64,000 bases of DNA from Azolla caroliniana. Its lineage: Eukaryota; Polypodiophyta. The DNA is taken from NCBI GenBank assembly GCA_043228905.1, contig JBHGNT010000017.1:2480001-2544000 (forward strand), in the 5' to 3' direction. A model generated the notes under the pieces. That model had not been told where the DNA came from and did no database searches. It saw nothing but the letters and a program-made list of their open reading frames with translations. Position numbers and translations under genes: made by a program. This document shows positions 11,727 through 24,300 of this stretch, one piece after another; the first letter of the stretch is position 1, and each line of letters opens with the position of its first letter.

Positions 11727-11800
11727 TAGGGGTTGAACCCATGACCTCTTGGTCTCCATTCGACAACCTAACCAAGCTACAAGCACACTCTGGAATGATT
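11727..11800 (-). mobile_element. tRNA-derived SINE-like head
   Basis: On the minus strand, TAGCTTGGTTAG (A-box-like) is followed after about 30 bp by GGTCATGGGTTCAACCCC (B-box-like), the usual internal Pol III promoter arrangement of plant SINEs. The flanks do not form the stems of a functional tRNA. No clear tail or target duplication was found. Confidence 0.5.
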
Positions 11801-12677
11801 AGCTTACCCTGGTAAGTTGTTAGACTACTGCCACTACATCTGTAGTACTCAATACATCTCTCTCTCTATCTCATATAATTCTACATGGTATCAGTAGCAA
11901 CAAAGGAGCTCAATCCCACCAACAAATATGCTAATTGATGCTAATTAATCATGTCAAGCATAGGAGCATTATTAACGAATATGACTCAAATGGCTACCCA
12001 ACTATAATCTTACACTTATCATATTGAAAAACTGTAATGAGAAAAATGATTAAACATGGCATATGACTATAGAGAGATCATATTTGGACACTAGAATTTG
12101 TTAACCATGGTTGATGGAACCAACTTACATGCAAAAATTCATTACCCCACAAATAAATGCAATTAATCGTGTTGGTCTTGCATTTGGCATATCCTTTTGC
12201 CATCTCCTTTGCTAGAAAACAATTTAAGCGAATTAGTTTCTCTGCTTTAGAAAGGAGTGTTAATCAGTATACTTCAAGGAATAAATCTGAATTTATATAG
12301 AATATCTTGGTCGATAATTATTAATAACGACATAATTAATCAACAACAAAGAATATTATTTTGGCTTAGGAGTGAGAATAATACTTCACGAACAACATGT
12401 TTCCAACTACTATCTTAACAGAATTGTATTAATGTTTGGGTGGTTAGTACATAAGTGATCTGCAGAATTGCCCGGAGTCAAAAGCATTACACTCAAATTA
12501 TGGACATCTCTATAAATACTTAATGCTATAATTAGCAAAACAACAACCAATAATTAAAATACTGCAAACAAAATACATTTACTTGACCTTTGGAAATCAT
12601 GTCTTTGCAATGAATGGGGCCTTCAATGGGGCCTTCACTTGTAAAATATGTAGAATACGTAGAATTTTCAGCATATA
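11801..12677. other. Gene-free intergenic spacer
   Basis: AT-rich sequence with no supported gene. A stretch of the GTAGAATAC-type repeat is at about 12,640-12,677, just outside duplicated segment B. Confidence 0.45.
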
Positions 12678-14413
12678 TAGAATACATGAAAATTTGAAAA
12701 ATGGCAGTTCTAAAACATAAAATATGTGTAGAATGAGTATTCTAAAACCTGTTCTAAACGTAGAATACACGTTTTTTAACTACCCTCAATCCACTAGTTC
12801 AGAAAACAAAGTAAAATCCATACCAGTTCATGATCCTCTACCATGATAAACAAGCATTAAAATCATACTTCATTATCCTTTTCCAAAATATTAGCAATGT
12901 TGAACTGAACGGCTTTGTATGGGAGATGACAAACCACTAGATTGATACATGGCCACCAAGGTTTACAATCCTATTTTGTTGTGCATAGGTCATGATATAT
13001 GGAGATTATCAATAGATCTTCCACGAAGTTCGTCAACCACCCAATGTAGAGACATTACATAGGCAGCTCAAGTCAGTATCCTTTATAAGGGACAAACAAA
13101 CACCACATTGTACCTTGGGCAGTCAGTATCAACTTTTGTCTCATTCCATCCTTCACAATTTCAGAAGTTCCACAGCATGGTAGTTTATCGCACAACTCAA
13201 ATGGTTGATAGTTGGCTTCATGGCAAGTTTACAGAAATTTAAAAAACATAGCACTTCATATAGACTCTTTCAATAGACAGGATGATAAAGTTGTTAATTA
13301 TACAAGGCACCCATGTGCTTTGGTTCTTGTTTTCTCCTTCTACTTTCACTCATCCACCCAAATCTATACCAAAAAAGAGAAGCCCAAAACCCTATGTGTA
13401 GTTCTCATACATTTTGCAGCCATGTAGATGCCATAAGCACCATGCAAAAAACTCACCACCCAAAGAAGGATATATTTCATCAGATTTCACACAAGTTAAC
13501 CAGGCCCAACCTTGGGGATATCATAATGCTCACTTAAATTTGCAAGATACTGGTTGAAATCTTCAATCCGATCCCTATGCGATTTCATAGCTACTCTTTT
13601 CAGGCGCTGTGCATCGAGCTCTAATTTCTGTTGATGATACCTTTTCTCTGCTGCAGTACGATGATCCTCGTAGGGAGGTTCTTCATCACCGACATGTTGC
13701 CCCTTCTCTGGCTCATCTATCATGGTTTCTTTCTCATTCTCAGTGATAGGAGAGTGTGTCTCCTCGTGTGTCGTCATTGTAAGCTGCTTCAGGTAATGTC
13801 TTTCTCTCTTCTTTTTCTTTTTTATATTCCCTAACTGAACATCTAATTCCTTCCCTTTGAGCTTAAGCTTGCCTCCAACCACATTTTGATATGACATTGC
13901 CGGCCAAAGACTGAAAACAAAAGACCCCAAAATACATTAGCAATATATGCGCCTAAATGTGATTGGCCAAGCATTTCAAGCATCATGAAGAAGTCTCCAA
14001 CGTTGTTTTTTGTTAGAGAAACAAGGTGGAAAGAACAAAACCAAGTGGAACAAGCAGAAATGTCGAAGGGCGCAAGAAAATCACGCCAATCCGAGCTAAA
14101 GCATTTTAGATGCAAACGTAAAACCATGACAAAAGAAGGTAAAGGCAATATTCAACATGAAGACATCACAGCAGTCTGTATGCATTGTATCCTCACAATA
14201 TCAGTAGTAAACAAATAAAGAAGAAGATCAATTTCAAATAAAAGACACATAAACGGGAACTTTACGACGTAGACTACGTCTTAGAGAATAATACTCAAGG
14301 ATTGGAGATTTAAATTACATTCCTTCTGAACTATGCGCAGAAACGAACTTCATTTATTTGCAGACATACATGATGTACAAAATCCTCCCTCTCTCTCTCT
14401 CCAGTGTTTAGGG
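12678..14413. repeat. Segmental duplication, copy B (partner 805-2526)
   Basis: This is the direct-orientation copy of 805-2526, about 11.9 kb away and on the other side of the LRR gene. It carries the intact FAM32A-like frame on the minus strand. The far (14.4 kb) edge is a short CT tract, which on the minus strand is a GA-rich stretch of the kind often found in 5' leaders. Confidence 0.85.
13496..13897 (-). CDS. FAM32A-like protein (spliceosome-associated family)
   Basis: The frame encodes 133 aa ending SEHYDIPKVGPG, the signature C-terminus of the FAM32A family. It has the expected order: N-terminal NVVGGKLKLKGK, a lysine run (KKKKKRER, about 26-33), an acidic low-complexity middle, then TAAEKRYHQQKLELDAQRL and SHRDRIEDFNQYLANLSEHYDIP. 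In human cells FAM32A is a small nuclear factor of the C* spliceosome that helps exon ligation; the same role here is inferred. The open frame extends 11 codons further upstream, but the internal Met (MSYQNVV) matches the family N-terminus and the length of the pseudogene copy, so I start there. A TTTTCAG about 15 bp upstream could be the acceptor of a 5' UTR intron. The frame has no intron, so an old retrocopy cannot be excluded. The sister copy at 1637-2038 is dead. Confidence 0.87.
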   Translation of the reverse strand: MSYQNVVGGKLKLKGKELDVQLGNIKKKKKRERHYLKQLTMTTHEETHSPITENEKETMIDEPEKGQHVGDEEPPYEDHRTAAEKRYHQQKLELDAQRLKRVAMKSHRDRIEDFNQYLANLSEHYDIPKVGPG

Positions 14414-15640
14414 TTACCGCATCTATATTCTTTTCTGCAGACATAAGAAGACATTGGTTCCCATGCAGCACGGGAGGCAAAGAAGAAAAACAACAAGGAA
14501 TAGGAAGATTAACGACAGACTAACCTCGATGACTTGGAGGTCGATGGGGAGGGGAAACCCTCAGTAAGGCATCAAACGGTCTCCCCTGCTGCTGCCCACA
14601 GCCTAAACAGAATATGTTTATGTTATTGTCACATTCTTTACCTCGCTTTATAATGACCAACACACACATATAGATCTTGTTTTGTAAACTTCCTTGATTA
14701 CATGGCATGTGCATTGTGAACAGAATCATGGGTATGCCAATGAGCAAGATGGAGATGGCGGGATACAATTGAGATTGAAAAAAACCGGCCAATCTTCCTC
14801 CACGCCACTATTCCAAAAGTGTGATACGTCCATCTTTTCTCAGTTACTTTTGTGTCGATGCGTCAAAGTAGGCATTAAATTGTCAAGTCTTCATGCGTTT
14901 TTGTAAGCTTTTGTTTGTTCTAGTATTGAAGAAGAGATTTGATTGTATCAATCGTCAAAGCGAGAAGAACACGTGCCATAGCCATAGTGTGGAAGGAAGC
15001 AAAATGATTTCCCACAATGTTAACAATGTTTTGTTTAGAAATCAATGTTATTAATTTCAACTCATAGCTTCTGGAAATGCATTTCTTGGCAAATAGTTGT
15101 TTAGGTTGGCCAATACAAATATGTAAAAAACTCACATATGCCTCATCATAATTGAATCCACTTCCATCACCAACTACTATGGTCATGACTCATGACAATG
15201 ACATTGTTGAAACCCAAAGCATCATAGTGAAGTTGGCATCAAAAACCTCTTTTGTGCCACCAAGTCGATGGATAATTAACTCAAGGGTTGAAAGCAATGT
15301 ATGGAATGTTTTATCTACAAGGACAATTAGTTTGCCACTACATGGAATGTGAGGTCTTGTCATGAACAACAATAGAGATCAAAACAACCAAGACAATTTA
15401 GAAGGCATTAAATTTTGCTTGATATTTAATAAACGAAAACTTCAAATAGCAAAACCACTTATGAGTCCAAACATCAAGATATACATGTCATAAAAAAAAC
15501 CCCAAAAAACAAACAAATAATGATAATGCAATTCGGATGACATCACATCACATCCTTGCTATACACACACGTAACATGGGTGAGGGTAGGTCACTAGTAT
15601 TTACAAAACATAGCGAAGGGTATGTTTAACTAATGTTAGA
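14414..15640. other. Gene-free intergenic spacer
   Basis: Small open frames on both strands (up to about 90 codons) resemble no family I know. No repeats were recognised except AT-rich tracts. Confidence 0.4.
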
Positions 15641-16400
15641 AAGGAACTAATGTGATTGGATAGAAAGAATGATAGATGTATGGATAAAGTGTGAGGGTTA
15701 AACGAGTGTGTAAAGAAGGGAAGGATTGCTTTTAATCCTTGGGATTGAGACAACCCATTAGGGCCAAGTGTGAACTTGCCTAGGGGCCTTAGGTCTGGCT
15801 ATAAATATGAGGCCTAGCTACCCTCATTTGATAATCTCTTGATTATTCGTCGCGACTCTAACCTTGTGGTGGATCAACTCTTGTAGCAAGCAGGCAAGTA
15901 CCAGGTATGACTCGACGCCACGATAGTGGTATGGGACGCCGATCGAGGCTCGAGTCCGTCTCGATCCCTTCGCTCAGGGGTGGTTGGGTGGATCGGCACC
16001 CTTCTTTCTGTCTCTCCTTATCTATTTATCTATTTTATCCTTATCTCATGCTTACATTAGGATATAGCTCTAATATGTATGAACTATAAAAGGGACTAAT
16101 GTGATTGGATAGAAAGAATGATAGGTGCATGTACCATTATGATCTTGACAACCAATGAATACAAAGTCTTTTAGAAAAGCACATTTATAAGGGGCCTAGG
16201 AAGAAGTATAACTATGAGGCCTAGCTAACCTCATAAAACACATCGCACTAGAAGGTGGAAGTCTTGAGAGACATGTAGTGTAGGCTAGGCTTTTGTCGCG
16301 ATGATAGTGTTACCTTTTCTAAGGTATTAGTCATCCTAATATCCATTAGTATGGGATGACAATGGTAGAAAGGAGAATAAGAATTAAACATAGTGCATGT
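15641..16400 (+). mobile_element. LTR family 2: one good copy plus a decayed adjacent copy
   Basis: The stretch 15,685-16,080 closely matches 33,415-33,810. Shared blocks include GTGTGAGGGTTAAAC, a TATA box in GGCTATAAATATGAGGCCTA (15,797-15,816), GACTCGACGCCA, and GATCGAGGCTCGAGTCCGTC. A 36-bp block (ACTAATGTGATTGGATAG...) at about 15,648 recurs at about 16,094. The sequence after the second block repeats the same landmarks in decayed form (CTATGAGGCCTAGCTAACCTCAT near 16,215). Two LTR-like copies therefore appear to lie in tandem. No retrotransposon genes lie between them. Confidence 0.6.
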
Positions 16401-16877
16401 ACAAGAAATTACCTCTCTCATGATCAGTCAACATAACAAGGATGGTCAAAAGGATCGAGTTCTTCTATCCAATCAATTCACCTTTCTTTTACTTTTATTT
16501 GGTCTATTGATTGGTAATATCAGCTATTAACAAATCCCTTGTAGTGGTATTCATCCGATGCCATCACTAATATTTGTGCTAAATACAGATCAAACATCGT
16601 GTTGGTGACATGGCATCCATGAATATTTGGCTAAGCACATGGGTAGGCCAAACATAGTTGTGTTGGGTGATCACATTGTAAGTTTCACGCTCGTTCTAAT
16701 ACAACTAGCATTTTCCCAATTCCTAGGAAGGTCTATGGTTAGAGCCCAAGGAAGTTGTCTACAATTAAGTACATCAATTATTGCAAAATCCTTTTTCAAT
16801 GGGATAGTGGATCATTGTACATTGTCTTACATAAACACTATGAGCATCATTGTGTTAAGAATGGAACTTAAGTTCAA

Positions 16878-17070
16878 AGCATTGTTAACCATTCAAGAGC
16901 ATGTTTGCCTATGAGAATTAAGACGATAGTGAGTCGTTCACACTATCTGATTGGCACCAATTTTGGCAGCTTTTCCAACAGCAATGGAAAAGCATTGTTA
17001 ACCATTCAAGAGCATGTTCGCCTATGAGAATAAGACGATAGTGAGTCGTTCACACTATCCGATTAGCAAC
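16878..17070. repeat. Tandem duplication, period 113 bp, containing a palindrome
   Basis: AGCATTGTTAACCATTCAAG starts at 16878 and again at 16991. Both copies contain the inverted repeat GATAGTG-(N9)-CACTATC. The flanking open frames are short and unrecognised. Confidence 0.8.
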
Positions 17071-18357
17071 AAATTTGACACTTTCAAGTGAATTGGAGGG
17101 TGCCCCTAGAACTAAAATGGTTTTACACATGGTGTGGCCTTCTCCAACCAAGAGTCGCACCAAAATGAAAATATTGCACGTGAATGAAACATCAGTCGAC
17201 ACTGATCCAACCAAGCATGCTTTTCTTCGGAGGGAAAGGGGGATTCCATGTCTTAAGAGGACACTTCCAAAGGAGGTGAGGAAAGCCACAACGAAGGGAA
17301 AACTGCAGCAAAAAGAGCTTGGGTCTGCGGTATTAGATCAACAATCAATCTCATTGTCATTACATTAAAAAAGCAAAAACTTTTCATGTACAGGACAGCG
17401 TCAGAAAACCTAGATTCCATTGGTAAATATCTCAACAAAGTATTCAATGTTCATCACGCGTTTAACTGAGCATTCGGTGGTAAAGCCAATGAAATGGCAA
17501 TTACTACCCAAGGGGTACAAGAACTTCAGCATGAAGTTGAAGTCTCCTATCTGCCAGCAGAATGCAAAGAGCTTCTTGAGACTTCATATTGCAATTCAAC
17601 ATGTAAACTACACATTTTCAAACCAATCACTTGCTCAGCATTTGATTTCTTCCACAGTTTTAGGTTTTGGGGGTATCTACCACATTCTCATTGGACCCGA
17701 AACTGGTCTCAAACCCTTGCTGATTGGTTAATGCTAGCAGTCAAAAGTTAATAAAGTCAAAAAGAGAAGAGCTCTTTGCTTTTCATTCCATGCTGGCTGA
17801 GATGGATGATAATCCTTTGGCCCTGCCTTTCCTTTCATGGTTGTCTTGCCACTGGTTGTCCTGGCAGAACCTTGCCATTCCATTCATGGTCGGGTTGAAA
17901 TCTGTGTCTAAAGTAAGAGTAACTAATATTGGACAATTTCTAGCCATAAAGCAACCTCATAATGCATCCATTTTCTGTGTGGTAAAGAATACTCCAGAGT
18001 AGATGGACAGTGAAACAATGGTGTATTTCTACAGCAGGTGTGTCATGTCATATTAAAAAATACTTGAGTAGCACCAATGAATGTGTAAAATAGTTAAAGA
18101 ATGAATAAGACATGAGGGAGCCAGGAAGCTCCCCCCCCTAATAGAGAATCAAAACTTGCATACAGATGCCTATAATGCATTTACATTCTGACGCAAATGT
18201 GATAAGGAGATCACATCAACCCAGATATAATGTACAACTGCGATCTAGATTAACATTGCCCAGAAACCAGGAGCTGAGACAAATCTCAAACTACAGAAGA
18301 TTAGACTGACATGACTCCTTGGCATCACGGTAATAGGTGCAGCAGATGGTGACTTTG
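17071..18357. other. Spacer downstream of the ARG1-like gene
   Basis: No supported gene. Plus-strand frames of up to 103 codons (17,420-17,731 and 17,724-18,002) have no recognisable family features. The part next to 18,357 should contain the 3' UTR of the minus-strand ARG1-like gene. Confidence 0.4.
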
Positions 18358-21300
18358 TTAAATCTTTCTCTCTGCTTTAAAAGTCATTCCGAACCACTTC
18401 TTTTTGTTAGATTTATCTCTGTTGGGGGATTCCTCAGATGTGCCTGCCTTTTCTTCAACAGCTGAAGCTCCCAAATTGCTGCTATTGGAGTGTCTTTTCA
18501 TCTGTGGTACTAAAGAAAATGAGGCCTGCACTTTTTCTCTCGACTTCAGGAGGTCATCTACCTGAAATTCAAGCAATGCACAACTCAAATTACACTAGAT
18601 TCATAAAGAGCTAGACAGCAACTTCAATTATGCCCTGCACAAATCTGGGACAACTGTTCAGGGGCATGCAGGGCAGTAGTAGAACAAGCAGATAAAGAAA
18701 GGACACAATGCAATGACAAGCTTTCCTGTGGGAATCACACTACAACATAAGATGAAATCAGCCTCTAATAAAGCATATAATAAGTGGATGACGTAGCCAA
18801 AGATTCATTCACATTTCCTACAAAGGGATGGTGCAGATGCAAGTAGTAATACTGTCATAACATTACCCCTAAATGGAATGAAAATCATTGCAAGTTCATC
18901 CAGAAGTTAAGACAAAAAAAGAAAACGGTATCAATAAGCATGTTTTGTTATCATTAAATGGAAGCAGAAAACATACCAAAGTTTTCTCGTCTTTAAATTT
19001 TTTGCTGACTGCGGTAAACCGAGCTAGGACCTGCCAATATGCACAAATTACTTAAAAGGTTATACAGGAAGCACCAGAATTTGACAGATAGGAGAACATT
19101 AAAGTGGACCACAGCTGACCTCTTTATACTCTGTCTCAAATTGTCTCAACTCATTCTGTTTGTTCAACAGTTGGGCTTGAATTTCTTTAAGTTTCTCAGC
19201 AGAAGCTTTGAAGGATTCAACTGAAACTGCCTCGATTGTGTAGGTTGCACTTTTGAAGAAATTGTCACCTGACAATAAAGGCTAACATTCATGTTTATTC
19301 TTTCTTCAAATTTTGAGATAACATACAATTTCCTAATTCCCTTTACCATAAACAGCAAATATGTGTGTTCCTGCATGCAATTCTGATACTTCACATGGCT
19401 GCAAACCTTCAAGCTTTCTGAAGAATGCTGACTGTGGATCTTTTGCCATTGCTAACTAGAAATTTTTTAAAAAATAATGAGGGCATGAGGCCCATCCATC
19501 TGATAAAAAAGAACATTTCTAGTGAAATACAGTTTGAGACTAGAGGAGAAACTCACCGTAGTCATTGTCACATCTAGCCTATAAACTTTAAAGTGTAAGA
19601 AATACATTCCTGCAGACGTAACTTTCCCGGTCTTTACACTATTCTCCTGTAAAATTTAATCAGATGAGCAGCATATTATCAGAACCTGAAACCACTTCTG
19701 AACATATCATTTGTAAAGATCACAATAGGTAGACAAGTGGCCTCATACAAGCTACCAGGAAATAACAAGAAATGCCCAGAGAACATCCCGCTCACCATAG
19801 ATCTTACATTGCGGATGATACACCATTCAGAAAGAAGGAATATACGAAAAAGTGCTTTTTAAGCACAAAGACACACTACAAAGGCTCCAAGATACATTTG
19901 GATTGACAATATCCATGAGCTCAAATAAATGGAAGTGACGCCCCTTTTCATCTGCCATGAACATTTGGCATTTATGATCTTTATTATTGCCTTCCCAGTG
20001 AAGTGCTATTTTGTACTGGAACACTCAAAAAATCAATTTGAGTGTTGCATCATACATCCCATTTTTTCGTGTGCATCACTGCTTATACACAAAACAAACA
20101 ACTACACTTCATTTCTGCAAACCGGAAGAAACATGTTTTGGAGTTTCCAAAATAGAAACCTAAAACCAGCATTCAAATAATTAGGGTCTTCTGCCTTCCC
20201 TTCTCTTGTATATATGAATCCCATTCCATGGGGTGACGCACTATTTGTTGTTAAATAATGGAAGGATCCTTTTTTGGAGTAATTTATATACAGACAGATG
20301 GAAGGATCCTTTTTCAAAGTAATATCTGATATGCAGGTAAAACAAATTAAGCTTAACTCCTTTATAAAGGTTAAATGTTCAGCATATATAAACATCAATG
20401 CCTTGCTATAATTTGGCATATGGCAATCGACCAACATATCTACAATCCATGAAAAATATCTTAAAAGGTAGAGATCGAATAGGAGTCATCATCATCACTT
20501 TCCTTATAGAAGTTCTCCACATCACCATCATCATCATCATCTAAACCTTCCCCTACGCCAAATAGAAGCATTCCTTTAAGGAAACCAAAAATATAGCACT
20601 AATGTGACATATGATTGAACGTAAATGTTCATGCATCACAAGCCGGAGACTGGAGCTATAAGATCCTTACACACACAGCATGTTTTCACATGACAAGATC
20701 ATTGCTAGTTCCCTGTGAGTGATTAAGATTTTGAAAGGGCAAAGAGCATGATGTTCAATAAGAATGAAAGAAACAAAGAAAGATATGAGCACGTCTTTGC
20801 AGAACCGCAAAAATAAATGAAGCTAGCTACATAAGAAGTAAACAAGTTAGTGGCTAAGGAATCTCATTATCTATACAGGTAATATTCTCAAGTCACATGG
20901 ATTGTAATTCTGTTTTCAAAAGATCTCGAAATGGATCAATTCAGACGAGATATCTCAGAATCAAAGGAAGCACCTGCAATAGCAGAAGATAATGGCCTTT
21001 ACCTATCAATGGCAATGGTGGGGAGGTCGTGGTCCACATAGACAAGGTGAAATTAGAACAGATATCTCCAAATCGAGGGAAGCACCTGCAATGGCAAGAG
21101 ATAATAGTCTTTACCTGCCGATGACAAGGGTGGCAAGAACTTGGTCCATACAGCCAAGGTCTACACGCATGACACATTGTTATTGCCCAATTTATTGTAA
21201 TGACTTTGTAGTGCCCTGGTTGGGACCCCACGTGTGTAGGTGGGACCCCACTTGTGTAGCCCTTGATTGACTTGTAGCATGTCTGGAAGTGGTGGGGCTA

Positions 21301-24300
21301 AAGAAAGTTGTGATTGTTCTTCATTGATAAGTTTATGAGGTTGTATTGTTGACCTTCAACAAACTCGGTTCACACTATTCTAACTATGTTCACACCCAAC
21401 AGTTACTTAGCTAGGTTCACACTCTTCTAACTATGTTCACACCAAAGCTTTAATAGGATACACATTAAGTGTAACATGGACATACTAGTTTTGAAGACGG
21501 TGATGGTAACACTGGTAAAACTAATTTCCGATGTTAAATGTAGATACTTCAATCACAAAATGAGCCTCGAAATTGTATTGTATGGTTCAAGATACTTGTT
21601 TACATATAAATTTATTTCAAATATCTTTAACATTTTCACCAATATTATTGTGCCATGTCTTGATACACTATGCTATTACTAAAACCAATTTGAGAAGCTA
21701 TTTATGTAGTGATGGATGCTTCAATTACAAATAAATACTTTAGTTTATCAAATGCCAATATCCATTCCCTAACACCTTTTGAATTTTGTTCAGCTGGAAG
21801 GTATCTCACCTGGGATACCAAACCAAATCCATTGCTGTCTTCCCGTTCAAAGTACAGAAGCTGCAACAGAAACACTCAGAGCACAATCACAAGATAAACA
21901 TTTCAATACCTGATGTTGAGAATGCTAGATTTACCTTAAATTTACTTTGTGTTTGGGAGGTTACACGGACCACAATTCCAGCATTGGCTTCTTCCTCAGA
22001 GATAGTAATCTCATAAAAATGAGCAAGCTGTTTGTCCACCTGCAGAACAATAACAAGAAGAACTCTTAAATCAAAGAAAAAGATCAGATTCACTGATCAC
22101 AGAATGAGTGTTGTATAGAAACTTGCCCTATCGCTGACAGGTCTCCCCAGTGGAAGTGGCCTCACTGTTATTGTTCCATTGATTGCCTCTTCCAGTACAT
22201 AAGGGGAAATTGATGTCTTTATAGGAACACCTAGCTTGCTAAAATGGAAACATTGTTCAAAATAGATATATTGTGTTTCAGTGTACACACATGATCAAAA
22301 TTGAATTCATGTAAAACTGAATCGATTGCACTAACAATTTCAAGAAGCCTGTTCTCATAATATACCTGAATAAAGCTGCAAACATGGTGTTTACTGTCCC
22401 AAGATTTGAAAGGTCGAGCTCCATCCCAAGATCATCAATGTCTACAGCCTGGAATTAAATTAACAGACCGTGTAAGATCCATATCAAGAGCCCGTGACTC
22501 TGCATATATGTAGAATATACAATTTAATTCATCATCATATTGACATGCAGACATTGATAGGCACAGATCCACATCTACAAACACATAAGATATATGCAGA
22601 ACATGTTTTACTGCAGTCAATTAGAATTCACATCAATACCTTAAACTCAGACATGTCATATTGATGCCGTTTCTCAGGATCAGATAAAATTCCATATGAG
22701 TATGCACAAGTCACATATGAACATGTTTTACTGCAGTCTATTTGAATTCACATCAATACCTTAAACCCAGACATGTCGTATTGACATCGTTTCTCAGGAT
22801 CAGATAAAATTCCATATGAGTATGCACAAGTCACATATGAACATGTTTTACTGCAGTCTATTTGAATTCACATCAATACCTCAAACCCAGACATGTCGTA
22901 TTGACGCCGTTTCTCAGGATCAGATAAAATTCCATATGAGTATGCAATCTCTTTAAACATCTCAGCTGCCTCTGGGGTATCCACGTTTTTGTCAGGGTGA
23001 AACCTGTCAAGTAATATTTAAGTTTTCCTTTCAAAATACAAGAGCAAGGACACATGTGTAATAGATGTTCTTTTTCTTCAGTTAAAAGAGAAAATTGTAC
23101 TCCGAGAATGATGGGTAGCAAAATACAAAATCTAGTAATTAAATCACTAATGGAAAATTGTAAATATAGAATATATTGATATTGTATCCTAGAAATGCCC
23201 ATAAGGCTTCGATGCCAACACTCCAAGACAAAGAACTTCAAATCATTTTGATGAGACTCCGCTATAAATATAAAACTGACCAATAATATTCCTTGAGATT
23301 GAGCTATCTAAAACTGAAACTGAAACGCATTCTACCTAAGATAATCACACTAGATGTTACTCGTGGGGTGTAGTGAGCAACGCGTGTCATGGAAATATTT
23401 CCAGCTTCTTATTGAGTTTCTGCAACCATCTATTAGGCAATACTTGGCTGGCTATCAGGTACCACTTCGTTATCAACAGTCCTTGTGGCCAGTGATTGGG
23501 TAACACTAGCCAGCTCAGCTACTTAGCGAGGGAAGCTGATCATGAACTGATCAGGAATAAAAGACTCCCCACCTTCTGGTTTCCATGTAGTTTCATACAT
23601 AGGTGAGGTGATCGGCCAAAGGTGACCAGGGTACATAGTCAAGCACAGCTCAACACACTAGGTAGCTTAATCACACACATAGCTTAGTATTTAGTTCCTT
23701 ACAAAATATTTAATCATGCGATAGTTAGATAATAAATAGGTAGAAACATATAATATCTACAAGAGAACACTCAACAATAATTAATTCCTTATTTAGATAG
23801 AAGAGAATGGCAGGGAGCCAACAAAGCAACAAACGTAATAATTAATCTTCCTTAAAATCTTCCATATTTTTCCTCTTACAAGATGTTATAGAGTGACTTG
23901 TATAGATGTGGGTGATGGAGGAGAGGTCGTGCCTCCATCACTTGCATTGTCCAAAGACTCTTCCTTAACAAATTCTTAATGAGCTCAGATCAAGTGTCTT
24001 TCTATATCCTACAGGGAAACTAACATCAAAATGTCATAAATGACCTCTTGTACTATTCCAGGAATTAACTTACATAGTGTGGTTATAGCCAAGCCCCATA
24101 ACAAAAAGCTCTTTATAGATAGGATTTAGTTGCAAAAGCCCGCCAAATGGCCAACACCTAACATACCTTGGGATAGTGACTTGGATACGAACGAAACAAA
24201 ATCAATAAAAGTTGTTGTGGTAATGGCAATCCTATGAGCCAACATTAAAGGGAATGGAATATTTTGTCATTCAATGCATATGATAAGTCAGTTGCAAATT

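Noticed and set aside
13843-14148. 101-codon minus-strand frame overlapping the FAM32A start
   Set aside because: It is in another frame from the FAM32A match and lies over the presumed 5' leader; no recognised features.
22873-23283. 136-codon minus-strand frame
   Set aside because: It covers ARG1 exon 2 in the wrong frame; the J-domain frame is the supported one.
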